Shown here: piece after piece, positions 6,443 to 11,880 of the stretch | How the letters are laid out: each line of letters opens with the position of its first letter | Position numbering within the stretch: the stretch's first letter is position 1 | Assembly: GCA_026770585.1 (NCBI GenBank) | Contig: MU647754.1 | Coordinates: forward strand, 52,579-64,458 | Origin: Baffinella frigidus | Lineage: Eukaryota; Cryptophyceae; Cryptomonadales; Baffinellaceae | Length of the DNA stretch: 11,880 nucleotides | Reading direction: 5' to 3' | Notes under the pieces: model-generated | Told to the model about the DNA's origin: nothing | The model's input: only the letters and a program-made list of their open reading frames with translations | Databases searched by the model: none | Position numbers and translations under genes: made by a program

Positions 6443-6750
6443 CCACACAGCGGGCTGCGAAGAAATTTTCGGCTCTGGGGATACTACCCCGTGTAGGATG
6501 ACCGGAGTGACTTGACACAGTCACGTCCAGGAGATATACAAGACACAAACTGATACCCCAGTGGGGATCTGAAGTCACTCTGGTCATCCTAAACGGGGTT
6601 AGTATCCCCAGATCGGTTTGATTCTGCCCGACGTTCCATTACCTTATCCGTAGGAACCCCCCTATGTCCGTACGGTATTGCCTACCGTAGGGTCTATGGA
6701 TTATCAAGTGCTGGGTTATTCAAGAAATCCCTGTGTAGTCCGCTGTGTGG
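6443..6750. mobile_element. Family 4 element, copy 1 (interrupted)
   Basis: The ends are a perfect inverted CCACACAGCGG, continuing imperfectly (GCTGCGAAGAAATTTT against ACTACACAGGGATTTCT). The interior shares TTACCTTATCCGTAG.AACCC and CCCCTATGTCC with copy 2 at 6981-7141. It is longer than copy 2 by about 147 bp, mostly because a separate palindrome is inserted at 6475-6611. Confidence 0.85.
6475..6611. mobile_element. Palindromic insert (family 5) in family 4 copy 1
   Basis: Arms 6475-6513 and 6572-6611 are inverted copies: CTGGGGATACTA, then CCCCG and TAGGATGACC.GAGTGACTT, with about four differences. The sister family 4 copy lacks this block, which supports a later insertion. The target duplication is unclear. 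Confidence 0.85.
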
Positions 6751-6817
6751 GGTGCTCATCTAAAGACGAATGCATGGATTTGAACTGTCGTCTTAAGAGT
6801 ATGAGTATGAGTATGAG

Positions 6818-6938
6818 TACAGGGGTACCTCGCTCATAAGAAACTGCCCCCCCCCCTAGGGCCCCCATAGGGCCCTAGCATAGCCCTACGGTAGGGCCCT
6901 AGGGGGGGGGGGGTTCTTACGAGCGAGGTACCCCTGTA
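6818..6938 (+). mobile_element. Family 1 MITE, copy G
   Basis: 121 bp, ends TACAGGGGTACCTCGCTC and GAGCGAGGTACCCCTGTA, with the longest poly-C/poly-G stems in the window (about 10 C and 12 G). It is inserted at the end of a short ATGAGT tandem repeat (6799-6819). Confidence 0.95.
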
Positions 6939-6980
6939 TTGTCTTTCGTAAACTGTGTGCCTCCAGGACGCACTGGCACG

Positions 6981-7141
6981 CCACACAGCGGGCTACGAAG
7001 GGATTTTCGGGCGCTGAGAGCCCGAGTTTCCGTTACCTTATCCGTAGAAACCCCCCTATGTCCCTACGGGTTGCCTACTGTAGGGTCCTAGGTCTTATCG
7101 CATAGGGGTTACTCAAAATCCCTTGGAAGTCCGCTGTGTGG
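6981..7141. mobile_element. Family 4 element, copy 2
   Basis: 161 bp with inverted ends CCACACAGCGG, extending as CTACGAAGGGATTTT against CTTCCAAGGGATTTT. The core contains CCTACTGTAGGGTCCTAGG, a motif also found in family 1 cores, and AGGGGTTACTC, similar to family 2 ends. Confidence 0.9.
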
Positions 7142-7373
7142 TGATGTCCTTTAGGTTCTGAATAGTCAGCAGTGAGAGAGTGTGTTGCAAGACCAGCATG
7201 ATACTAAGACCCCCTGCGGGGGGTTTGGGGCTACAAGGATCTGGAGTTCTCTTACACACACTACACGTTGCGTGTGTGAAAGAACTCGAGGACATTGTTA
7301 AACTGGACTTTGAAGGAATGGTCAAGGTCAAATATTAACCATCAAAATTAGGATCATACTATTGATAGTTTAT
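7142..7373. other. Unique sequence with a hairpin
   Basis: No supported gene. CCCCCTGCGGGGGG lies near 7211-7224. AGTTCTCTTACACACAC (from about 7244) pairs imperfectly with GTGTGTGAAAGAACT (to about 7286), a hairpin with arms of about 16 bp. Confidence 0.5.
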
Positions 7374-7891
7374 GGTTTAGGGTTCAGGTTTGAGGGTTCA
7401 GGGTTTAGGGTTTGGGATTTAGGGTTTAAGGTTTAGGGTTTAAGGTTGAGGGTTGAGGATTCAGGGTTGAGGGTTGAGGGTTCAGGGTTCAGGGAGTAGA
7501 GTTTAGGAATTGGGGTGGAGGGTTCAAGGTTAAGGATCTACGGTGTAGGGTTTAGGTTCTATGGTTTAGGTTTTAGGGTTTAGGTTTTAGGTTTCAGGAT
7601 TTAGGGTTTAGGGTTTAGGGTTTAGGGTTTAGGGTTTAGGGTTTAAGGTTTAGAGTTTAGGGTTTAGGGCTTAGGGTTTAGGGTTTAGGGTTTAAGGTTT
7701 AGGGTTTAGGGTTCAGGGCTCAGGGCTCAGGGTTCATGGTTTAAGGTTCAGAGTTTAGGTTTTAGCGTTTAGGGTTTAGGGTTCAGGGTTCAGGTTTTCG
7801 GGTTCAAAGGTTTAAGGATTTGTGTTTCAGGGTTTAGGGTTTAGGGTTTAGGGTTTAGGGTTTAGGGTTCAGGGTTTAGAGTTGAGGGTTT
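7374..7891 (+). repeat. Long TTTAGGG-type telomere-like tract
   Basis: About 520 bp of mostly TTTAGGG and TTCAGGG, with TTTAAGG, TTGAGGG and other variants. Uninterrupted canonical runs lie near 7603-7646 and 7827-7866. It is G-rich on plus, which is opposite to the arrays at 559-3196. This is the best evidence for a TTTAGGG-type telomere in this genome. Confidence 0.93.
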
Positions 7892-7986
7892 GGCTTGTTG
7901 GAGCTATTGGAGGTTTAGTAACGTAGTACGACAGCATTCACAAGTAGGAATTCATTGATTACATGACCAGCATGACCACGTTCTAA

Positions 7987-8021
7987 CACCTCGCGCATAA
8001 GGAGCCGCGCCCCCCCCCCTA
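7987..8021. mobile_element. Family 1 MITE left-arm fragment
   Basis: ACCTCGCGCATAAGGAGCCG followed by a poly-C tract and CTA resembles a family 1 left arm. The sequence then jumps to TACAGGGATAACTCG, a family 2-like terminus, so the fragment is truncated. Confidence 0.6.
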
Positions 8022-8036
8022 CAGGGATAACTCGTG

Positions 8037-8204
8037 TACAAGAACCCGTAACTTAAGAATACGGAACAGATTCGACCCCTGCGTGGTCGTAATTTAGTAC
8101 CAGAGGGTTGACCAAATCTCGCGTTCAAGTCACCCTTCTGGTTCTGAATCAAGAACACGCAGGTGTCGAATCCGATCCGTGTTCTTAAGTTACCGGTTCA
8201 TGTA
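8037..8204. mobile_element. Palindromic element (family 6)
   Basis: The two halves pair almost end to end: CGTAACTTAAGAATACGG and GATTCGACCCCTGCGTG on the left against CACGCAGGTGTCGAATC and CCGTGTTCTTAAGTTACCGG on the right. Outer ends TACAAGAAC and GTTCATGTA continue the pairing. An inner pair, ACCAGAGGGTTGAC and GTCACCCTTCTGGT, closes the hairpin. It ends in TA at both sides, and its last TA is the first TA of the next element. Confidence 0.85.
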
Positions 8205-8323
8205 AAGGGGTACCTCGCTCATAAGAGACCGCCCCCCCCTAGGACCCTACAGTAGGGCTATGACAAGGGCCCTATGGTTGTCCTAGGGGGGGGGCGGTTT
8301 CTTATGAGCGAGGTACCCCTGTA
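8203..8323 (-). mobile_element. Family 1 MITE, copy H
   Basis: 121 bp, ends TAAAGGGGTACCTCGCTC and GAGCGAGGTACCCCTGTA. The core orientation matches copies B, C and L. CATG precedes and follows the terminal TA pair (CATGTA and TACATG). Confidence 0.93.
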
Positions 8324-8347
8324 CATGAGGTGTCCCTAATAGTTAGC

Positions 8348-8370
8348 TGTGCGTGTCCTTAATCGCGAAT
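8348..8370. mobile_element. Family 2 right-arm remnant
   Basis: CTGTGCGTGTCCTTAATCGC leading to GAA matches the right arm of the family 2 element (GCGTGTCCTTAATTTCGAG). It runs directly into the TACAGGGG start of a family 1 copy. Confidence 0.6.
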
Positions 8371-8416
8371 ACAGGGGTACAGGGCTTACTCGCAGTGAAG
8401 GTCACACACTTTTGAG

Positions 8417-8518
8417 CAGTCAGTGTGTGTGACCTTAAATTTAAGGTCCACAGAAAAGCAGTCAGTGTGTGTGACCTTAAATTTAAGGTCCACAAAAAAA
8501 CAGTCAGTGTGTGACCTT
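8417..8518 (+). repeat. Left subterminal 42 bp repeats
   Basis: Units start at 8417, 8459 and 8501 (the last partial) with CAGTCAGTGTGTGTGACC, then a palindromic TTAAATTTAAGG block and TCCACAGAAAAG. Perfect 18 bp palindromes lie at 8431-8448 and 8473-8490. They are placed as transposase-binding sites usually are, just inside the terminal repeat; that role is an inference. Confidence 0.85.
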
Positions 8519-8623
8519 AAATGACCTTAAATTCAGCAAGGTTCGCGAACGACGAGTGTGTGCGGACCTTGAATTCAGTACATCTACATGTACAACCAAG
8601 ACACGTGATCAGCTCGGCTGTCC

Positions 8624-8629
8624 TTTATT
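8624..8629 (-). promoter_or_regulatory. Possible poly(A) signal AATAAA
   Basis: AATAAA on the minus strand overlaps the stop codon of the candidate exon. Position and strand fit a 3-prime end, but the hexamer is short and many protists do not use it. Confidence 0.25.
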
Positions 8630-8927
8630 AGACCCGTGCAACCTTCTTCTTCCTCTGAGCAAGAGGAACATCTTCCTCTGAATCCTCGCTCCCCTCCTCG
8701 CCTCCCTGCTCGCCCCCCTCCTCACCTCCCTGCTCGCTCCCCTCCTTGCTCCCCTCCTCCTCATCCGAGGAGAGGTCGTCAGGGCCAGGGAAGTTAGCGA
8801 AGTCTAGGTACTCCCTAGGGTCCTCCGGCTCGTCATCTGAGTCGTCCTCGAGAGCCCGAACGGATCCATCCGACTCGGGCTCCTCTAATTCGAGGAGCTG
8901 CTCCTCATGAGAGAGCAGGGGTGGAGC
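8628..8927 (-). CDS. Candidate terminal exon with acidic tail
   Basis: On minus this frame is open from a TAA upstream (8949-8951) to a TAA at 8628-8630. It has no ATG, so it should be a spliced 3-prime exon. TCTCAG at 8928-8933 after a long pyrimidine tract is a plausible acceptor, giving about 99 residues. The product starts APPLLSHEEQLLELEEPESD, passes DFANFPGPDDLSSDEEE, has a glycine/glutamate/serine repeat, and ends EEDVPLAQRKKKVARV. The tail is strongly acidic, then has a short basic patch like a nuclear localisation signal. The reading frame persists through the repeat. It lies inside the 1.2 kb element, so it may be the end of that element's own protein. No family is recognised. Confidence 0.4.
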   Translation of the reverse strand, partial: APPLLSHEEQLLELEEPESDGSVRALEDDSDDEPEDPREYLDFANFPGPDDLSSDEEEGSKEGSEQGGEEGGEQGGEEGSEDSEEDVPLAQRKKKVARV

Positions 8928-8951
8928 CTGAGATGCGATGTCACCAGGTTA

Positions 8952-9440
8952 TGAGGCCTAATGAGTGGGGCGGCGGCGGGAGGAGGAAGGAGAAAGAGAG
9001 AGAGAGGAAGTACTGTCCACTGTAGGTAGCCAGAACAGGTTGGTTGCGAGGGAAATGAGGGGGGGCATAGAGAGAGCATGGGTGCATTGGATTCAGGGGA
9101 GGGGGGAACTCCGGTCCCGAGGCGGGTTTTGACCATGTGAATGTCCACAATCGGGAATCCGTGGGAGAATGAACCCATGACGAGGGAAGAGCAGGGCGGA
9201 GGGCATAGGAGGCACGCTTTCTTAAGACACAGTTTGTACGGCGAGTCCCGATGATTTTGGATTTTTTTATTGGGGGTTGCACTGAATACATGTACAGTAC
9301 ATGTACATGAATTTTTTCAACTTGCACCACTCGGGAACCCAGTTTTTCCTGGGAAATGTTGACATTTTTTTCGACCCGAAAATTCGCCAGCTCCATTCTC
9401 CGGGGGGGTAAGCACTCTAAAGACCAATTTTTTTTCGCTG
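8952..9440. other. Interior of the 1.2 kb element, no recognised gene
   Basis: On minus, a 184-codon frame spans 8941-9495, starting inside the subterminal repeat (MDLKFKVTHTD) and running through an AT-rich zone into a serine/proline/leucine-rich pyrimidine tract. It is unlikely to be one real exon, but part could belong to the gene ending at 8628. ACATGTACAGTACATGT, a palindrome, lies near 9288-9304. Confidence 0.3.
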
Positions 9441-9536
9441 TTTTAAGGTCCACAGAAAAGCAGTCAGTGTGTGTGACCTTAAATTTAAGGTCCACAGAAA
9501 AGCAGTCAGTGTGCGGACCTTAAATAATTAAGGTCC
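9441..9536 (+). repeat. Right subterminal repeats of the 1.2 kb element
   Basis: A partial unit at 9441-9460, a full 42 bp unit at 9461-9502 with the perfect palindrome at 9475-9492, and a variant at 9503-9536 with GGACCTTAAATAATTAAGG. The units run in the same direction as those at the left end, so they are direct, not mirrored. Confidence 0.85.
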
Positions 9537-9729
9537 ACATCGGATGATCGAGTGTGTGACCTTGTATTGTGTGACCTTAACTTCGAGTAAGCCCTGTACC
9601 TCGTTCATAAGGAACAGCCCCCCCCTAGGACCCTACAGTAGGACCATGCCTAGGACCCTACGGTGGACCTAGGGGGGTGGGCGTTTCTTATGAGCGAGTT
9701 ACCCCTGTAACCGTCCCGGGAGTGGTCCT

Positions 9730-9795
9730 CTATGCATGCTCCTAGGACTAGCCCTACCGTAGGACCGTAGGGCGGTGCGTGTCCTTATTCGCGAG
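9730..9795. mobile_element. Family 2 right-half remnant
   Basis: CCCTACCGTAGGACCGTAGG, then GCGGTGCGTGTCCTTATTCG and CGAG, matches the right half of the family 2 element at 2781-3035. It stops exactly where the TACAGGGG of copy K begins. Confidence 0.65.
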
Positions 9796-9916
9796 TACAG
9801 GGGTACCTCGCTCATAAGAAACGTCCACCCCCCTAGGACCACCGTAGGACCCTAGGCGTGGTCCTACTGTAGGGTCCTAGGGGGGGGCGGTTTCTAATGA
9901 GCGAGGTGCCCCTGTA
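9796..9916 (+). mobile_element. Family 1 MITE, copy K
   Basis: 121 bp, ends TACAGGGGTACCTCGCTC and GAGCGAGGTGCCCCTGTA. It has the compact core CCTAGGCGTGGTCCTACTGT as in copy F, suggesting a shared subfamily. Confidence 0.95.
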
Positions 9917-9987
9917 CATGTAACTCTCGCGCGTCCCCAAAGCGCGCCGGCACCACCAGTGGTGTCCCGCGTTTGTGCCATGTGTTG

Positions 9988-10112
9988 TACAGCGGTACCT
10001 CGCTCATAAGAAACCGCCTCCCCCTAGGACCCTACAGTTGGACTATGCCTAGCTAGGGCCCTACGGTGGTCCTAGGGGGGGGGCGGTTTCTTATGAGCGA
10101 GGTACCCCTGTG
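9988..10112 (-). mobile_element. Family 1 MITE, copy L
   Basis: 125 bp, ends TACAGCGGTACCTCGCTC and GAGCGAGGTACCCCTGTG. It has a 4 bp core expansion (CCTAGCTAGG in place of CCTAGG), which accounts for its extra length. Confidence 0.95.
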
Positions 10113-10194
10113 CTCATAAGGTGCGGGCATTCTGAAAACGGGTGGGTGCCGTTTCTCAAATTTGAACATGTGCACGTGCGGAGATGTGGGACCC

Positions 10195-10258
10195 TTGCTG
10201 ACGACGCGCATCACACCCTCTCGCACACCCTCGAGGGTGTGATGCGCGTCGTCAGCAA
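10195..10258. repeat. Perfect hairpin, 26 bp arms, 12 nt loop
   Basis: TTGCTGACGACGCGCATCAC and ACCCTC at 10195-10220 are the exact complement of 10233-10258, separated by TCGCACACCCTC. GC-rich, with no U-run after it. It is not related to the MITE families in this window. Confidence 0.95.
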
Positions 10259-10333
10259 CATACCTGCGGGGCAACGCGCGTCGTGGCTGACTTGACTTGA
10301 CTTGTATAAATCTGCCTTTTCCAGTACAAGTTC

Positions 10334-10381
10334 CGGTGTCCGCCTATGTTGGGAGCTCGAAGAACCTAAAGGACCTAAAGG
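10334..10381 (+). repeat. Dispersed repeat, copy 2 of 2
   Basis: Same sequence as 4075-4122 with a single mismatch, followed by a further AAAGGACC repeat. Confidence 0.85.
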
Positions 10382-11484
10382 ACCAGGCTGCAACTTCGAC
10401 ACACGGGCATGGCCGCGGTGCTTGGTTCTTGCTTCTGATGGAGCCGGCATGTACCCAGTGGCGACGATAGCCGACCGGGGCCAGGAGCCGATCCGATACA
10501 GGATCGCGCCCTCCGTGGGAACGGTGCCCAGGGAGCTAACGCTACGGGCGCTTAACGGCTGGCGGCCAAGAGCGCGACGACGGCAGTCGCGAGGAAGAGG
10601 AGGGTCGGGCGGCTGGCGGTGGCGGCGCTGCTCGGGGGCGCAAGTCAGCGCACGCGGGTGTGTAGCAGGGGTGCGATATGGCTGTAAGGCAAGGCAAGAG
10701 CCATTGGAGCTGTCTAAGTCAACCCAGTCTACTTATGGGCGAGCGCAAGGTTGCAGGGGTGCGGCTTCGCGGGCGTGCGGTGGCCAGCGTGGCGAGGCTG
10801 CAGGAGCGAGATCGGCGGCAACGCGCAGGCGTGTTGCTCGCGCGCAGTATGCCTCCTGCTCTGTCGTCACGTGCGGGCAAGTGGTGGGGATGCGGGCACC
10901 TGCACTCCGTGGTCTTGCAGTTGGGATAGAGTTCATTGGACATCGTGAAAATTTTCTCGGCGCAGAACTGCGGACCATCACATCGAGGCATGTGTCAGGC
11001 ACTCGCCCGCTTTGGTTCGTGCGTCGTGCACGTAGGGCGCACGCCAGGCAGCAAAAAAAAATGCGGGGGGCGCGCAAGGCGGAATGGAACTTGCCGTGGT
11101 GATGTCCGCGGCGGCAGCGCCCGTGCAACCCGCAGCGAACGAGGCCTCGCAGTTCTGCCGGCAGACGTCGCGTGTGAGCACCACACAAGAAAACCCACGA
11201 CACGCGCAACACTGCGAGCGCACGCCGAGATCCCCTGGTGTAGGGGCATGGGTGCAACCGTTCAGGCCGTGTGGGAGATGAGGAGGGGGGATACCGAGCA
11301 GCACAGAGGAAGCGTCTTCCCATCGCCGGGGCAGTCGCCATCTGCGCATCCATTCAAAAAAAGACCGCGCCGTCAGTTCGCTGTTGGTCGGCGAGCTCAA
11401 GCGCAGGCATGGCTCTAAAACGAAAACACGGCGGTTGGCAGTGCGGGATGTTTACCAGCATTGCAGTACGCGTAGCCCTGGCCT
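10382..11484. other. GC-rich stretch without a convincing gene
   Basis: Long overlapping frames exist on both strands, the largest about 266 codons on plus (10302-11102) and 206 on minus (10733-11353). Both are arginine, alanine and cysteine-rich in the way random GC-rich DNA translates, and I recognise no domain. The plus frame would need a TTG or an internal ATG near 10450. No repeat was recognised. Confidence 0.4.
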
Positions 11485-11547
11485 GGTTTAGGGTTGAGGA
11501 TTTAGGCGTTAGGCTTCAGGGTTTAGAGTTTAGGGTCCAGGGTTTCG
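11485..11547 (+). repeat. Short degenerate TTTAGGG-like tract
   Basis: Eight or nine diverged units (GTTTAGGG, GTTGAGG, CTTCAGG, GTCCAGG), G-rich on plus, in the same orientation as the 7374-7891 tract. Confidence 0.75.
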
Positions 11548-11595
11548 TGTTTACAGACAAGAGTGGCCGCGGCGTTGCCCGTGTTGGCGGTCGCA

Positions 11596-11823
11596 TCAGC
11601 CGTGATCTTGGGGCAGAGGAGCGCCATGTAGCTCGATTGCAATGAGGTCGAGCGAGTTCTTCACTTGAGGGGTCTTCACAATTGGCACAGTCGGCATGTT
11701 CGTTGCGGTACCCGTACTGGCGATACCAGGAACTGAGTCAAACCTTGCACCCCATTTCGTATCCGTGTCTGGACGTGTCGCGGTATTCGCCAGAGGAGTC
11801 GGTTCCGGAGGAGTCGCGTCGTC
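11596..11823 (-). CDS. Candidate terminal exon, unknown protein
   Basis: On minus, TACTAAC followed by a pyrimidine tract and CTACAG at 11824-11829 gives a good branch-point and acceptor pair. Beyond it lies a 75-codon frame to a TGA at 11596-11598. The product begins DDATPPEPTPLANTATRPDT and continues through KWGARFDSVPGIAS, then PTVPIVKTPQVKNSLDLIAI and ELHGAPLPQDHG. The balanced composition contrasts with the arginine-rich chance frames to its left. The same frame also stays open to the window edge (about 94 codons), so the intron is not proven. No ATG begins it, so it would be the end of a gene lying to the right. I recognise no family. The C-terminus faces the TTTAGGG-like tract at 11485. 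Confidence 0.35.
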   Translation of the reverse strand, partial: DDATPPEPTPLANTATRPDTDTKWGARFDSVPGIASTGTATNMPTVPIVKTPQVKNSLDLIAIELHGAPLPQDHG

Positions 11824-11880
11824 CTGTAGAAGAAGCGTTAGTAGTTTCAGCGACAGGGCCCGGCGCGTACGTGCAGTGCG

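Larger units (their letters stand above)
8378..9598. mobile_element. Family 3 element, 1,221 bp with gene remnant
   Basis: Ends TACAGGGCTTACTCG and the inverted complement CGAGTAAGCCCTGTA, extended through AAGGTCACAC, give terminal inverted repeats of about 30 bp. They resemble family 2 ends (TACAGGGGTTACTCG...AAGGACACGC). Both subterminal zones carry copies of a 42 bp repeat with a GACCTTAAATTTAAGGTC palindrome. The interior holds a candidate coding exon on minus and otherwise no recognisable domain. No DDE motif was found. It is probably non-autonomous or decayed, but it is the largest relative of the small palindromic elements here. Confidence 0.88.
8370..9709 (-). mobile_element. Family 1 MITE, copy I, split by a 1.2 kb insertion
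   Basis: TACAGGGGTA at 8370-8379 is the start of a family 1 copy. CCTCGTTCATAAGG at 9599 to ACCCCTGTA at 9709 is the rest. Together they total 121 bp (10 + 111), the standard length, after removing the inserted element and one TA. This shows target-site duplication of TA and the relative age of the two insertions. Confidence 0.93.

Noticed and set aside
8941-9495. 184-codon frame on minus inside the 1.2 kb element as a transposase
   Set aside because: It begins in the subterminal repeat, ends in a low-complexity pyrimidine tract and shows no recognisable catalytic motif.
2844-10112. Repeated palindromes as a CRISPR array
   Set aside because: Copies are irregularly spaced over 7 kb, occur in both orientations and have transposon termini with TA boundaries.
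10302-11102. 266-codon frame on plus, with TATAAA at its start
   Set aside because: It needs a TTG start overlapping the TATA-like sequence, has arginine-rich composition typical of GC-rich chance frames, and competes with a 206-codon frame on minus.

Overview
This window looks like a repeat-dominated, non-coding stretch of a nuclear eukaryotic genome. The main clue is a set of degenerate heptamer arrays built on GGG plus four bases, including true TTTAGGG runs. TTTAGGG is the telomere repeat of plants, green algae, dinoflagellates and several other protists. Together with GC-rich spacers and very dense small palindromic transposons, this suggests an alga or other protist, probably a subtelomeric or telomere-remnant region. 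I cannot name the species. I see no bacterial gene organisation, rRNA, tRNA or CRISPR.

Layout: 1-1030 holds head-to-head telomere-like arrays with two small duplicated spacers. 1031-2250 is mostly unique sequence with three inverted repeats. 2246-2780 is a nest of GTCAAC-containing tandem repeats. 2781-3035 is one palindromic element inserted inside another. 3039-3196 is a TTTCGGG-type array. 3350-3448 is a GA microsatellite. 3702-4019 is a tandem duplication that carries two copies of the main element. 4020-5640 is mixed AT-rich and unique sequence with small repeats. 5638-5931 is a candidate coding exon. 6101-7141 carries three copies of the main element, two copies of a second family, and a palindrome inserted into one of those. 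7374-7891 is a long TTTAGGG-like array. 8037-10112 is a pile-up of transposons. 10195-10258 is a perfect hairpin. The GC-rich right end has no convincing gene until a candidate terminal exon at the right edge.

The dominant biology is a miniature inverted-repeat element family ('family 1'): ten copies, one of them split, plus two fragments. Copies are about 121 bp, palindromic end to end, with termini TACAGGGGTACCTCG. Two nested insertions make the transposition history readable. At 8370-9709 a 1,221 bp element carrying a possible acidic-tail gene sits inside a family 1 copy. It is flanked by TA on both sides, and removing it together with one TA restores exactly 121 bp. At 2781-3035 a family 1 copy sits inside a related element. 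The larger element's ends resemble those of a second miniature family, so it, or an intact relative, is a candidate source of transposase. No transposase catalytic domain was recognised.

Protein-coding content is weak. Only three candidate exons are offered, all with low confidence: 5638-5931 (+), 8628-8927 (-) and 11596-11823 (-). Most other open frames are translations of repeats.
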